Below are positions 1-18,295 of a DNA stretch of 64,000 nt, piece by piece. Position numbers and translations under genes: made by a program. Under the pieces are notes generated by a model. It made no database searches. It was not told the DNA's origin and saw nothing but the letters and a program-made list of their open reading frames with translations. Each line of letters starts with the position of its first letter. Position 1 is the stretch's first letter. Origin of the DNA: Dioscorea cayenensis subsp. rotundata (Eukaryota > Streptophyta > Magnoliopsida > Dioscoreales > Dioscoreaceae); the NCBI RefSeq assembly GCF_009730915.1, contig NC_052475.1, positions 31,185,016-31,249,015 of the forward strand, read 5' to 3'.

Positions 1-165
1 TTTCTGAAAGGCTAAAAGCATTTAGGTTTGTGATGTAATTTATCACTATCCAATTTTTTTGTTGAACCCAATCTACTTTTTATCTTGCTTCTGAATAAGT
101 GACATGTTTTTTTTTCCTGGTTGGCTGAGTCGGTTAATAATCGATGATTAATTGAATAATGGCAG

Positions 166-3100
166 ACCAAAGCAAACCATTTTGGAGGCTGAAGGGGAAG
201 CGTCTAAGTCAAAACATCCTCAAGTAATCACTTCCCACTTTGATGACCAATAATGAATACAAATTATTTTATGTTTATAATCTTGTTTTATCTTTAATCA
301 ACACTATGCCATGTGTTGCCTGTATTTACTTTTGATCACAATGCCTCGTATTCTGACTTAATGGAAACCTATGCAGGCATCTACATGCCCACATGCTCAG
401 CATATAAGTCTGATGTAGTGTAAAGGCACTATTTCCCATTGTCAAACTGTTGTAAATTACAATGGTGATTTCATTAGTGAATTCCAAAAAGCAGCTCTCT
501 TTCTTGTATCTCTTTTATACTGGTTTTCTAATCATGGCTGCTGTTTAGAATACATTTTGTTAAGGTTACATTGGATGCATTCTATGGTTTCCTTTTATTT
601 TTCAAACATACTTCATCTATTGGTTCAGCTGATTTATTTGATTTTGTATGTTTGCATCATACACTTTTGGTATTCATTTTGGGCAGAGAATTTTAGATCT
701 TATGGTGTCATCAACTACTTTTTTTTCTTGTGATTAGCTCAGAAGGATGGTGATCAACAAAATTGTGGTGTTAAATCCCTGACACTTGCTGTCCATGATG
801 TGCTTCATAGTTGCCTCTTTTTTTGATTGATAATGCTTCTACCATAAATAATTTTCAACAAAGCCATTTTTGTACTTCAAAATTCAGAAGTTATATTTGT
901 TGATGTGGGATATTTTAATCTTAATTGTAGGGGATTGGTTAGCCTGGCTAGTTAGATCTTTAAATCTGCACCATAGAAATTACCTGTTGACTGTCCTTTG
1001 AGTATCTTGATGGTTAAGATTACATAATATCTTGAAACTAATAATGCTATGGTTTTGGGAAATATTGTTATTTGCTTATTAAAGTTTTCTAATTATCGTG
1101 AATCCAGCATTTATATTGATTTTTTTTAGTATAATGACTACTCATCATCCTCTTGTTAATATGTTTGTTTACTATTTTCTTTATATCTAGAGCCACCTTT
1201 ACTCAACACAAGGCACTTCAATAATTCTATAAAGTTGAGAAAATGATTGCCATGCTTCCCTCACTGCAGAATTGAGATCTGTATTAACTAATTTCTTGTG
1301 TAGTAAGTTTTTAAGGCATTTTTACTGATTTGCTGGAGTTGGAACTGATAAATCCTAACCTTGACCATTATTTTTAGGTTGAATCATTGGTGTTTTGCAT
1401 TTTGTGATCTGTAAGTTTGATATATGCTGGGGAAGAGTGAGTTATCTCTTCTTTTAAGACTTTGCTTGTGGCAATGCAGGGTCCAAATCAGTGGCTTGAG
1501 GTAATGAGAAAGAAAAGAGCAGTACATGAGGCGGTCATCAATTTGGTACATGAAAAGCAATCTAGCAATCAAGTGGCACAGGTATTATACTCCTTTCTTC
1601 TTTTCGTAAAAGTCATGCACATTTCTTTCGAAAATGTTAAACGTGTTTTCATCCATTGATTGGTAATTCAAAGTAACGTTGCTAGGAATACCTATTATTT
1701 AGATATTCCGCTGAGAAATATATCTACCCAAATACAAGTATGCTGCATAAACAGACAAATGCAGACTCTTATCCATGCTAACTTAGTGAAGTCATTGTTG
1801 AAACCTGTTGACTTATGGGCATTAATTTTGACCAGTGAAAAGGTGTAGTCACTAACTATGTATGTTTCTGATAAATGGCGTGCTGTGCAGTATGTTAATA
1901 AAATTATGAAGACATGTTTTCACATATCATCATTTACGATTACGAATGGATGCAGAGAAGACATTTTCCCAAAATTGGTGTTTTACATTCCTTAATTTGT
2001 GAAAAGGGATGGGAAATTCATGAGGCTGTTGAGTTAGTATGTTAGCACAATTTATTGTTCTAGGTGTGTTACTAACATTATGAATGCCATCTAAAAGAGA
2101 GGACGATATTCTGCCAAAAGCTTGCTGCTATGTGATTTGCGATGCCACTGGAATAGGCTTTTTATTATTTTGTAATTACCTGCACTGATCCTTTATAATA
2201 TCACTAACTAATAAAATTGTATTTATTGAGTTATATTTATACTTGACTTTGGACATATCAGACCAATTTGGGAGTATGAAGGGTGCATTGTCACTTTTAA
2301 AAGTATGATGGCCAATTGGCAATTGAGCATGCCAACTAGAAGTATCATGAAAATGATTTAAGAGAGATGCTATATTAGATGCGAGCCAAGCACATAAACA
2401 ATCAAAATAGGAAAGGTTTGGAATTCATCAACAAATCAAGGCACTCGAAGGGCAGTCCTACACGTTGCTATGGAGGCAATAGCTCCCATAAAATGAAGTG
2501 GAGGGCTAGGGTTACCTACTTTATCATAAGAACATTATAGCCTTTGAAAGAGAGTAAATTCTAAAGAGTCGATATACCTAGATTAACCAAACCTATCGTA
2601 AGGACAAGATGGCCAAATGTGTGAGGCTCGAGCAAACTCAATACTGCAAAAATGACATTATCTTGTTGTGCTCTGCTTTGGCAATCAACATTTTTACTGT
2701 TTTCTTTACTTTTTAATATGTATACAGTGGCTAATTGTTACCTTTTCTTGTGATGCAGGAAATAATTCCAGATACCGCTAATTTGAAGCATCAAGAGAAA
2801 AAAGGTTACATCCTCTTCTATTTACCAAAGCTTTTAGTCCTCTTGGTTGATATTACTTTTTTCATCAGAAAGGCTGCGATGTTGAAACTAACTTGAGCTC
2901 CATTCCTATGCCAATCACACTTGTACATGATATTATCCTGTCCTTTCTGCAGTTCATTATGGAAAGTTTGAGGTCTAGGCCTGCTTTCACCATTAATGCA
3001 TGCCTGTCCTTTTCTGTTTGTTGGGTATTGCTAAGTCAAATTATTTGCCATTTTCATCTGGCAAAAATATTTTTTTTAGTGTTCAAGTTGCCAGGTTGAC

Positions 3101-3860
3101 TCAACCTTTCTTAAGCTTTTATTTAGTGGCTAACATATTTTAGGCTGTGTTGCACAACTTGTTTGTTTTACATGACTTTGCAGGAGGCAATTCAGAAGTT
3201 TTTTAACTATTTAATCATGAAATTAATTTCATCTGGAGGTTTTCATTGCAATAGGAACCATTAGAAAATCATATGAAGAATTAAAGGTTTGAATGAACAT
3301 ATTTTTGTCCAAAGTTATTCAAGTTTCAAGCACCTGGTATGTTGCACGTGCTATTTTGGGTGAGGAAGTGTATGATGAAAGTAAATCAATCTGCATGATA
3401 TAATCAATTTGTGTACCTTTTTCTATCTGCTAACTATGACCTAACATGATACCCCATTTGAATAAATTGCCAGAAATACTAAGCAAGTTGGAAGATAAAA
3501 GAGGAAGGTAGCTCTATCTGGCAAAACACGGCATTATTTCTCTGACTGAATACCTGGATCATCTGTTGAACCCCTTTTTTTTTTATATTTGAATAATAGG
3601 AATACTTGTTTCTTTCTGGTGCTTGATGAGTCTGCTTTAATATAGTGGGCATCAGATTGTCTCACCTTGGTGAAGTCTGATTTGGTATTTCATTGAACTC
3701 CTTGCTTGTGGGCTTCTATGTCAATATCCAGATGATACTCTAAACTGTGGACTGCTTATTTCATTTATTCTGGAATTGTGTTCAATAGATATTGTGTAAT
3801 ATTCGTGATTTAGTAGAATGTATTAACTATTAAACATTTCAAGATGTGCGCTAAAAGTTG

Positions 3861-3892
<32 letters not shown>

Positions 3893-6265
3893 CTAATAAC
3901 TCGTAAATTTTGATTTGGGTTAGCAATAGCTGTCCCTGTGGTATGGATTGATGTTGTCCGGACCACATATTGTCTTTGGGTTTATTAAATATTGTGATTT
4001 TTTTAATTTCTTCATGTTATCCATTTCTTTAATTATGCTAAAGAAACAATGAACTTTACAGTTTATTATGTCTTTTACCTCTTTCAAATCATACTGATGT
4101 TTGCATTTAATATCAATTGCAGAAGTTTGTGGTTTCAAAAGGAAGGAAATGAGCTTTAAGGATGATGAGTTCTACATAAGTTCGGTGCCCATGAATCAAG
4201 TATTCTTTTGTCCTTATTTCTTTGGGTTATTCTGGAACTAGCCCTTTATTAAAGCTATTGGGTGGTAGCTTTGCCAAAAATACTTCTTAACTGAAATAAT
4301 CTGTGATTTGGAGTTTTTGGAAATCCTCGTTACAGTTGTAAAGTTCATTTTCCAATGTAACCAATGTGATATGTTTGCAATGCTAGCATTTGGAGTCTGG
4401 GCTATCAGTGAAGGGAGGCCGAGGATTTGAATCAAACAAGTAAGAAAAGGCTGCCTTCCAAGATTATTCGTCTTTTTTTTTTTGGTCAATTGTCATTTAT
4501 ACCTGGATATCACAAATATATGCTTGGCCCTACCTGACAATGAATTTTTGGCTGGTTGCTAGGCGGGTACTGGAGACTCTCACACTGAAGCTAATTAATT
4601 ATAAATTCCCTAAAAAAAATAGCTACAGTTAATTATTTCAATATTGCCAGCAGTTCAACAGATTAGTAGGAGAATGCAGAAATGCAGAATGTGGTTGAAA
4701 CATGATATCTTGTTGCAAATCCAGTGAACTGATTTTTTAAGTTTTATATGTTCGTAATTTTTCTGATAAGTAAATGCGAAACTTGATATCTTGATGTCCA
4801 TCCAGTTTGTGGGCTGTAATTTTTATTATTACAATTTCTGCAACCAGTGAATGATGTTCTGCCTGTGTAACCTGATAACTGGAGTATTTTATATTTTTAG
4901 TAACTTCCTTTCACGGGATTATTGTTATGGAATCTGTAGATTTGAGGCTGCTGTTCTTGATCTAGTAGCAGATGATAGTTCTGGTATGCAGAAACATAAA
5001 TCGGTGTATCACTGGGACAAGGTAAACTAGAGAGAAAAAGAGCTTTTTTAATTAATATTTCTACTAGTGTTTTGAGATCCTGAAAATGTTCTGTTGGCAG
5101 AGAAGTAAAAAATATGTCAAGTTGAACAATGGTGAACGGGTAACAGCTGCTGGAAAGGTATGTCTAAGCTATCATTTGAATCTTCTGAACTAGTGTTCTT
5201 TACTTTTTCATGTATTATTTTGCCTGATTATGGAGAATTCTTAACTTTGGTTGAATTATGGTATTTGACCTTGTTTGGCTCGTGCTTTTTCCCATGAATT
5301 TGAGTGTCTGCATACTATATTTAGTTTTTGAACTTTACTTGGCCTGTATTTTAAGCCAAACAAAATATTTGAACTGGCTGTCTGACTACTTTAACCATGT
5401 AGTGACCCTCTTGGCTATGCTCTCGTTATCAGTAGGTTATCCTGCTTGTTTTCTTCTTCTTCTTTTCAAAAAATGGTAGGGTGTGCAATCAAGTTCTTTT
5501 GTTGCTAAAATTTAAGTTAATGTGCTCTGCATCTCCCACTTGTAAATCTGTAATTGTGGATATGCGCTATTATGCTCTTTCTCAGGAAATAAATTTGCTG
5601 CCTGAGCTTTAATTGGCATGTAAGCTTGCTTAGTGAAGCAACTAAAGCATCACTGTTGAGCCTCCATGCCTAGCTATGTTTTAAACATATAACAATGGTT
5701 TTAAAGATAGAATGCAAGAGGAATAGTCATTTTTTTTAAAAAAAAAAAATCTTTGATCTGCAGGTCAAGACAGAAAGTGGAGCAAGAGTACAAGCTGGCA
5801 AAACTGGAATTTACAAGAAGTGGAAAGAAAGATCACATAAGAAAATATCTTTTAATGGGAGTGGGGAACCGAATGATGATAGAATCGGTTCATCAGGTTC
5901 GTTCGGAGACCACCTTATTATTTGTTTAATATCAATTCTTTTAGTTTATAACTTTGACTATGTCGGTTTACATGGATGTCTATCAAACCTATTTTCTTAT
6001 AAATATGGCAAATTTTGACTTGCTGTTTTGTTCATATGGTTCTAATGCAGGAAATAATCAAATGCGAGGAAATAGGAGGCATTTTAAAGGAGGGAGGAAT
6101 CACTTTTCGGTGCCAAATGCAAATGCACCATCTGAGCTAAGAAACATGGAGCAAGTGCGAAAGAACAGACAACACGAAGTCAGCAGGATCGCTCGCTTGA
6201 AGAACAAGTCGAAAGGTAATAAAAGTCATGGCAACAAGAAACGGGGAAAGCAGCGAAAGAACTAA
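166..6265 (+). CDS. RH29: DEAD-box ATP-dependent RNA helicase 29 (DBP10/DDX54 type), C-terminal part
   Basis: This is the 3' part of a DBP10-family helicase; the helicase core lies upstream of the window. Exons with compatible phases are 166-223 (less certain), 1480-1581, 2759-2804, 4123-4199, 4387-4439, 4940-5021, 5101-5157, 5764-5896 and 6051-6265, with TAA at 6263-6265. They encode about 273 residues. Recognisable family blocks are [72 protein letters not shown] and [14 protein letters not shown], which match the DBP10 C-terminal domain. The tail is rich in Lys, Arg, Gly and Asn ([23 protein letters not shown] at the end), typical of nucleolar RNA-binding extensions. The family acts in 60S ribosomal subunit assembly in the nucleolus. 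The long introns carry no gene that I can see. The identity is firm; the first exon is an inference from splice sites and from its continuity with GPNQW. Confidence 0.9.
3861..3887. repeat. (TA)n microsatellite
   Basis: A pure TA run inside the third long intron of the RH29 gene. Confidence 0.95.
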
Positions 6266-6693
6266 AACTTGTTTTTTTTCGTCTCGAAAATACGACTTCT
6301 TGATCAGAAAAAAGGATCAGAAGCGTGGTGAAATCTTTGAATTGGCACTTCATTACAGCTTATCTTCTACTACCATACCATATGTTATTCTTCAGTTTGT
6401 CAACCGGAAAGTTTTGTTTATTTGTTTGTTCTTCAGTTTAGAAAATTGCCCAAAGCATGTTCCCGTCTTGTGTATCATCATGTCAAGTATGTTTTTCTTT
6501 TAGACATTATGTATCAATCATGAGAAATGGAAATTGGCCTTGTCAAATGATTTAATGTTGTCTAACTTAGTAGTTGTTGATAATGATACTATTCCTACTT
6601 GATGGTTTATCTTCTGTTGGCCTATTTGTATTTAAATTTTATCTTAATTTATTGTTTGAATCTTTAGAAAATGTGTTTTGAAATCATCCTAAC

Positions 6694-6725
<32 letters not shown>
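6694..6725. repeat. (TTA)n microsatellite
   Basis: Perfect trinucleotide run downstream of the RH29 stop codon. Confidence 0.95.
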
Positions 6726-7073
6726 GTGAGGATTATCAATTTGAAACTCTGAAGTAAGAGGGATTTTGGTGGACGGACCACCAAATTTTAAGATTTTTGA
6801 TTAAATTTTCTTTGCTATTATTGTAAAATTTTATTTTCATATTTATATATTTATTATGATGTTTTGAGGCCTTTCTGTGCTATGGACATTAGAATTAATG
6901 AAACATCTGCCACATATAACTTCTGTATGTTTGAATTTCCATCATGATAATTGAGAAATAAATCTCAACTCTCTCGTGGGCTTAGATTATTTCTTTTGCT
7001 TACAAATTTGTGCTTATTCTTTAACTTTCCTTAAATAGGAGCTCTGGTCCTCTACGGCTCTACTTCTAAAACC

Positions 7074-7128
7074 AATAATAATAATAATAATAATAGTATA
7101 TTAATTAATTAATTAATTAATTAATTAA
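7074..7128. repeat. compound (AAT)n / (TTAA)n microsatellite
   Basis: An AAT run at 7074-7096 is followed after a few bases by seven TTAA units at 7101-7128. Confidence 0.95.
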
Positions 7129-7570
7129 GCGTATCCTACAGTTCACAAATAACAACTACATTTTTTAGCCAATTAGTTTATAAGGCCTTTTATACACAAA
7201 CACTTTGATTTATAATTATAAAAAAGATTTTTTTTAAAAAAAAACCTACCATTTAAGAAAGAATCCATATTCACATGACTTGGAAACTCATTGCAAAATA
7301 TTAAATATTACACATGCTTTTAAACTCAATGCGAAAAGGACAGAAGCAAAGGTGAAATTTATGGCTTGTTTGTTTGAAAATATCTATTATGAAAAAAAAA
7401 TACAAAAATTTTAAAAATTAATATTTGTTTCAAATAATATTTTTTCACCTCTCATGAAAATTATTGACATAGTTGAAAAAAAATTATAAAGTGCCAATAT
7501 TAGTGTGACCCAATGGCCAATGGTAAGGTACAAGTAAATAGTATAAATAATATTATTTATCCACATTGCC

Positions 7571-7593
7571 ATATATATATATATATATATATA
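7571..7593. repeat. (AT)n microsatellite
   Basis: Perfect dinucleotide run in intergenic DNA. Confidence 0.95.
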
Positions 7594-10045
7594 CAAAGTA
7601 AATTTTATTTACATAAATAAAATATAAAATCATAATTTACTAATTACATGGATAAATTTTTAACTTTAAATAACATAAATTTTAAATGTATACATAAAAT
7701 ATTTTGGGGGTTTAAAGTTAATAAAATTATTTTTAAAAGTTTTGACAGTGAACTTTATCCATGCATGGTCAAATTTCAATTTAATCATGTTTTTTAAATA
7801 ATAAAAAATGATAAAAATGATAAATGGACTCAAAATTGGTGGAATGTCAAAGACTTTCTCCAATATATGACCCCCTTGAGTCAATTCAAATTAAATATTA
7901 AAGCAATACATTGAAGAAGAAGATGAATCAAGAAGAGTGTGAAGCCTACTAAATACACATTCCTTTTGATACCCTTTCTCAGCACAAAACAGTTGAATAA
8001 CTGTGACTTAGTCTAAAAAGGCCAAAACAAGGTCAAAGTTCCAATTTCCAAGAACTTTAAAAATTAAAATAATAATAATAATAATAATTTTTCTTTTCTT
8101 TTTCCCAAAAAAGTAGGATTTGTAAGTTGAGTGGCAACTTCACATCAATTTACACCATCACTTGCTGACTTGTCCTTAAGGTGTGGTTTAGATTTTCTTA
8201 GTTTCTACACAAGATTCCTAAAAAGTCTATATTCGGTAACTATTTAATGTGGAAGTTGACAATTTCATCTTAATTTGAGTCATCTTTATTGAATTGAATC
8301 ATGGTAAATTTTGTGCAAAAACAAGTTAAATAAATCGAAGTTTTGGAGTTCACTTGTTTTTCTTCAAAATAATATCCCTTCCTTTCTTTTTTTCATAATT
8401 ATCACAAAAATTGGCCCAAAAAAGCGTATAAATATTTTTCTAAAAAATAATAATTTAATTTTAATTAACTTTTTTATCTCAGCTCAAAGATTATTCACTA
8501 AATTAAAATTTGGGAGTTTACTTATTTGGTATGAGTTCTAAACAATCTTTTATTTATAAATAAATTTTTTCTTTAAATCTCAATTGATTAATAAAAAAAA
8601 GGTAGTATATAATAAATGAAGGTATATAATAAATTTTTTTATTTTAATAAATATGAAGAAAAAACATGATTTTTGACTATTATGGTTAAGGGGAAGTTAA
8701 ATCTTTAATTTTTGACAAGAAATAAATGAGTTATCACTCTTATTTATGTATTTATAATTAAATGAATAAACTACGTCAAAAACATTCACATGTGTAGATT
8801 TGATATTTGATATTTCACACATTTTTAATTTTGCATGAGTTAAGATTCGAACCCTGATTTTTAATAAAATATACAAATATCATAAAAAAAAAAAAAATCT
8901 ACTATTAAAATATCAAGAAATTATTAGTCCTATATCTTTGCTATTACCACTCCTGGCAGGGTGGTGATTGATTGATATATGCTAAATCATTGTAATTTCA
9001 TGGCAATTTCTATTACCATTGAGTGGTACATCCTAGAATTTCCCAAAACATTTACCTATTGCCTGGGGTATGAAAAGCATGTGTCCTTTGACCATAGCTT
9101 CAGTGTGCTCAATTCAGATGAACCCATCATTCCCAATTCCTTTGGGAATGTTCCTAAAATTAATAATAATAACAATAATAATAATAGCCCATAAGGTTTG
9201 ACAACACCATAAGGCAACCATAGCTTACCATTTTATAGCCATATAATTATAATAATAACAATAATAATATATATATATATATTTATTTATATTTTTTTTA
9301 AAATTAAGTACATCTATTACTCCCTCAGGGCCTCAGTCTTGTTTTATCTATCCATCTCTACCTTCATGAAAGGTAAGAAAACATGCACATTTACTTTAGT
9401 TTTTCTATTTTACCCGTTTCTCACTCTGTAATATGTATCCATTAATTCTCTTTCCCCTTCCCTCTCTATTCAGTTTTTACTCTAATTTTATTTATTAAAT
9501 ACACATTATTTTTATGCACTTTAGTTTTTTTTATTTTTTTTTATAAAAACAACAAAGGCTATATATATAAAATTTATTTAATAGTTAAATTTAATATGAT
9601 AATAATGGTGGGAATAATAAATTTAAATATATTTTTAAAAAATTAAAAATTAAAAATTAAAGTAATTATGTAAATAAACAATTTGGAAAAAAATAGCATA
9701 GATAAGATAACTAATAATATATTAATATCTTAATAATAAATTAAAAAAAAAAGGTCATCACATCCGTCATTGAGCGTGCGCCCGCTGTCACACGGTGACA
9801 AGACCTCACTGTGAGAGAATGACGAAAATACCCTTAAAACCGACTCCTTGGCAGCTTCTAAGAAACATATAGTTCTCCAACTCAAGAGCGCATCCCATCT
9901 CCGCGTCCTCTTCCCATCCCCACTCAGTCCACCACCACAACCCGCAAATCCCTCGCACTTCCTCGCTGGCGTGAACCCCATCATCCATGCCATGCTCTCC
10001 TTCCTCGAATCCCCCCTTCTTCCCCCCCAATCTCTATCCACTCCT

Positions 10046-10054
10046 CTATATAAT
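10046..10054 (+). promoter_or_regulatory. TATA box of the EF-hand gene
   Basis: CTATATAAT sits in a C-rich stretch about 100 bases before the ATG at 10154. This would place transcription start near 10080 and give a leader of about 75 bases. It is the only clear TATA motif in the GC-rich upstream region. Confidence 0.6.
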
Positions 10055-10153
10055 CCCCATCCCTTCAATCCCCTCATCGATCTCTCGCACCAACCATCAG
10101 CATCAATAGCAGCATCAATTCTAGCTAGCATCTAAAGCGTCTAATTGATACAA

Positions 10154-10504
10154 ATGGAGAAGAGATTGAATGAGGAATTTGAGGATTACCTGCCAGCGAT
10201 GGCGGAGAAGCTTGGAGGAGATGGATTGATGGAAGAGCTATGCAATGGGTTCCGGCTGCTGATGGATCCGGATCGAGAGGTGATCACGTTCGAGAGCTTG
10301 AAGAAGAGCGCGGGGTTGATGGGATTGGGAGGTTTGGGAGATGATGAGCTGATGGGGATGATGAGAGAAGGGGATCTGGATGGTGATGGAGCTCTCAATC
10401 AGACTGAGTTTTGTGTTCTTATGTTTAGATTGAGCCCTGAACTCATGGCTGAATCTTGGCGTTGTCTTGATGATGCCCTTGCTTCTTCTGATTTCTCTTT
10501 CTGA
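10154..10504 (+). CDS. KIC/PBP1-like single EF-hand calcium-binding protein
   Basis: An intronless gene of 116 residues. The first ATG of the frame is at 10154; the frame is open from a TTG at 10145, but nothing supports starting there. A canonical EF-hand loop, DLDGDGALNQTE, lies at about residues 75-86, with Asp at positions 1, 3 and 5, Gly at 6 and Glu at 12. The preceding MGLGGLGDDELMGMMREG and following FCVLMFRLSPELM form the two helices. An earlier degenerate hand may lie around MDPDREVITFESLKK. Size, single hand and intronless layout fit plant KIC (a KCBP-interacting Ca2+ sensor that affects trichome branching) and PBP1 (PINOID-binding). It is probably a cytosolic calcium sensor that works by binding a partner. 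The sequence does not separate KIC from PBP1. Confidence 0.88.
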   Translation: MEKRLNEEFEDYLPAMAEKLGGDGLMEELCNGFRLLMDPDREVITFESLKKSAGLMGLGGLGDDELMGMMREGDLDGDGALNQTEFCVLMFRLSPELMAESWRCLDDALASSDFSF

Positions 10505-10658
10505 TTTTTACATATTTTTTTAATGTATCCCATATTTGAATCTGATTTAACATTACTTTTTCCTGTTTTATCTCTGATTTATGTTTTATATATGTGTCTA
10601 TTATGCAAAGAAATTCTTGAAAAATCTTAATGCAAGCTTGCATAAATTAAAACATTCA

Positions 10659-10689
<31 letters not shown>

Positions 10690-13600
10690 TAAGATTAATG
10701 GGCAACAAACGTCACTCACTGTATCTTATATCCTATTGCTCTGTAATTTTAGAAGGGTGAAATCTTTATTTTTCTTAATAAAAGAGATCCATATTTACTC
10801 TGTAAACTATAAACAATGGAAAGAAAAATTCGAATATTTGCATTTTTTTTGCTTTTTTTAGCCGTCTGTGTCATGTAATTGGGTTATTCAGTAGTTGATT
10901 CATTCAATAATTTTGCTTTAAGATTTTTAATAAAAAAATTAAAAAATTTATTATTTTTTTTTAAAAAAATATAGCCCATTATTATTGGTTCTCTCATATC
11001 TGACCAAACAAATGCTATTCGTTAAAAAAAAAATTAATATATAAATTATATATTTATAAAAACTAAACAAATATTTAATTCTCCTCCCCCCTCAGAGCTG
11101 GAGTGTTGGATACCATTTTTTTTTTTAAAAAAAAAAATTGTATTTCCATTTTAAAATATAGAATTTTTATTTATTGAATTAAAAATTTCTCATATAAATT
11201 TCATATTTCATATATTTCACATAATGATTTTTCTAATTTATAAAATCATAACATGATAAATAGATTTGATGATGTAAATGTTTTTAACATAGTATGCTTA
11301 TAAGATTTATCAGAGTAGCCGACACATCATGTTTGCTAATGCAAAACACATTTTGGTGTTGTTTTCAGCCACAAACATTAATTTATTATTATTATTATTA
11401 AAATTATTATTATTTGACATTCTTATATTTCACATTTCATAGTGGAGATATTTTTTATATTTTGAAGTAGCATTTTGCACATGTATTGAATGCAAATGGT
11501 GACAAAATTGGGTGGAAATTGAATGGAATGCAATGTTTACACTGGGACATAAAGTGGGACCAATGTTTATATTTTTTTAAAACAAATTAAAATGTGTATA
11601 GTGTTAATTTTTAATAATTCAGAAATATTATAGCACACTCGCAAATACCCTTTATAAATTAAAATATAGTGTTTATACAATTATTTCCACTTTTAAATTC
11701 ACTCACACTTCAATTTCATTTACTTGAAATCAAATAACTCTAGCAAAATATATATATATATTTTTAAAAACCTCAATTAAATTATTAAACTAAGTCCAGT
11801 AATAATTTTTTAAAATTATGGATAAATAATGCGATATTAAATTTTTCTCTTATTACAATATAAATATTAGTATAACAATACTTTCACCATCATTATCCCG
11901 CGTGTTATTTCACGTGTTATCTCTCCCTATATGACAAATTTCTAAGAATTATTAAATCATCTTATTTGCATTTTTTTTAACAACTATTTTGTTGGACAAA
12001 ATTTGTTATTTTATAAAAAAATAAAAATAAAAATACTTTTGATGATATACAAGAACAATGATTAATATTTCCAATGGAGATCCACACGTGTGAAAAAGAT
12101 TAATAGGACTGCAAACTTGTCAAAGCCAACCCAAATTGATGTGGATCTCTCTATAAAAAAACAAAATAAATAAATAAATGAGAAATTTGGACAATTTTAA
12201 AAAAAGAGACCAGATATGAAGTTTCCAATGAAGAACTTTGTCTTGGTTCATCAATGCACATGAGTGGATGAATGAAGACAGGTTGTTTGATATGGAGTGA
12301 CAATTCACATTAGTTCAAATATGACTTCTAATTCATTAATTTTTTTTATAAATAAATATATGTATATATATATATTTTTAAAGTTTGTAAACCAATGGAG
12401 ATATATTCTTTAATTGATATCTAAAATTTAAAATTCTGCATATTTTTATAAATATAAAAAATTGGGGTTTCTTACTTGCGCAACTTTGTAAAAATAAGAA
12501 ATTACTTTTATGTATTTCTACTCATTTTTTTCTTATATACATCTATGATAAAAAAAATTATAAAAAAAAATTATTGTTATTTCTTTTCTTTCTATATTTT
12601 ATGGGAATCAAGGAAAATTAATAATTGATCTATATATAATCAAATTTATAAGTTAAGTTTGAACCATATTAGGCTGATATATCTAATAAAATTTTTATGA
12701 AAGTATATTAGTAATTAACCCTTCCTCTAGGGTTCACAAGAATTTTCTCATAAAATTACTTCTAAATCCTTAGGAATAATTAACCTAATATAAAATCAAG
12801 ATTCATAAATTCCACTAAAACTCAGGCAATTCTGATTTCATTTTTAAGATAAAATAAAATAACTTTAATATTTTATCATTTCATTATTTTTATTTAAATA
12901 CTCTTTTTTTTTTTTTTAATGAGGAGGAGGAATGGAAGCAAATTTTTTGGGCTCTTAGAGATACACAAATAATTATTACATTTTGGAAATAAACTAGATA
13001 ATCAGTAAATATTTCTATGAAAATCTCTTGGAAACTTCTTCTTAATATTTTTATACAAGTTAGATTTTAAATATAAATGACATGCATACTGTTTCATTAA
13101 TATAATACAAGGCTTGCCTGCATGCCAGTTCATTCATTAATTTAAATAATACATATGCTAAGGTAACCAATCAGTTGTTGCCATCAATCTATCTTAGAAA
13201 GTATAACTAACATGACTGATTTGTGTTTATCTTGGTGATGACAACCTTCAAATCTTAGGTAGGATTGAGATTTGTTAAAAAAAACACATGTGTTACATGC
13301 ACCTTTATATATATATATATATATATATGAATGAAAATCCTTTTAAAACTTCTTTCATCATATTTTAATTCCTTTTTGAGCATTTATCATGGTATAATGA
13401 GTTATATAATTATTTGTATGTTATCAATTCTTACTGGAATTCATTAAATTGTAATTTCCAATAACATATGATGAGAATCCACCTTTGCATTCCCTAATAA
13501 TTTTTTTTATAAATACAAGAATTAAAATTAATGTGATTCTTATTTATTAAAAATATTTTTCTCTAATAACATGTGTCACTATAAACCATATATATATATT

Positions 13601-14010
13601 TTTATATAAATATTGACAAACTATAATCTTTGAATATTGTTATAAAAGAGATTTGAACCCCCAACCACTCACTTGAGACGGAAATAAGTAAATCACTTTT
13701 ATATTATAAAAGTGGTCTCTATAAATAAATTCCCCGGAACAAAAGGTTCATATGTGTGGACAAAATTTCAAAATTATATAAAAAAAAATTAAAAAAAAAC
13801 TATACAAAAATCATACCTTCAAAGCTATATAGATAAAATTATTATTATACTATAAAGATTGCATCCTAACAAGTGATGAGGATTGTAAAGGTGTATACAA
13901 GCAAAAATACAAAAATAATGCCCAAAAAGACTCAGCTACAAAACTAGTTCTATGATCTCTAACCTGCATTGATGTATAAACTATAAACAATATTGTAACT
14001 CATGGAACTT
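10505..14010. other. AT-rich intergenic region
   Basis: About 3.5 kb between the EF-hand gene and the convergently oriented receptor kinase. It includes the EF-hand 3' UTR, an AT run at 10659-10686 and low-complexity A/T sequence. I see no gene, tRNA or intact transposon. A line reading like a degenerate repeat (AGATTTGAACCCCCAACC at 13650-13667) resembles wording common in plant repeats but could not be assigned. Confidence 0.7.
10659..10686. repeat. (AT)n microsatellite
   Basis: Perfect dinucleotide run just beyond the EF-hand gene. Confidence 0.95.
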
Positions 14011-18174
<4,164 letters not shown>

Positions 18175-18295
18175 GGTTTCAGAGTTGGCGCTGGTTTACA
18201 ATGCTTGTTTCCCTTGTTATTATTTCCCCTGTTTTGGCTTGGGGTTCAATTTTGACACGCTAGCTAATCATCAACTTTAGTTGGCTACCTGCCTT

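Larger units (their letters stand above)
6266..10040. other. RH29 3' flank and AT-rich intergenic region
   Basis: The first roughly 300 bases are probably the RH29 3' UTR. The rest is AT-rich with no supported gene. It holds several microsatellites (TTA at 6694-6725, AAT at 7074-7096, TTAA at 7101-7128, AT at 7571-7593). From about 9755 the base composition becomes clearly GC-rich, which marks the upstream region of the EF-hand gene. Confidence 0.8.

Noticed and set aside
8840-8860. GATTCGAACCCTG as a possible tRNA T-arm (B box on the minus strand)
   Set aside because: No cloverleaf, A box or acceptor stem can be built around it; such phrases are common in degenerate plant repeats.
9319-9345. 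ACTCCCTCAGGGCCTCAGTC as a Stowaway end
   Set aside because: It resembles CTCCCTCCGT only in the first seven bases, and I found no matching inverted end nearby.
9730-10135. Overlapping open frames of 95 and 133 codons upstream of the EF-hand gene
   Set aside because: They span the TATA box and leader in a C-rich region, overlap on opposite strands and match no family; open frames are expected by chance at this composition.
10145-10153. Extension of the EF-hand protein by three codons
   Set aside because: It would start at TTG; the first ATG at 10154 is the normal start and matches the family length.
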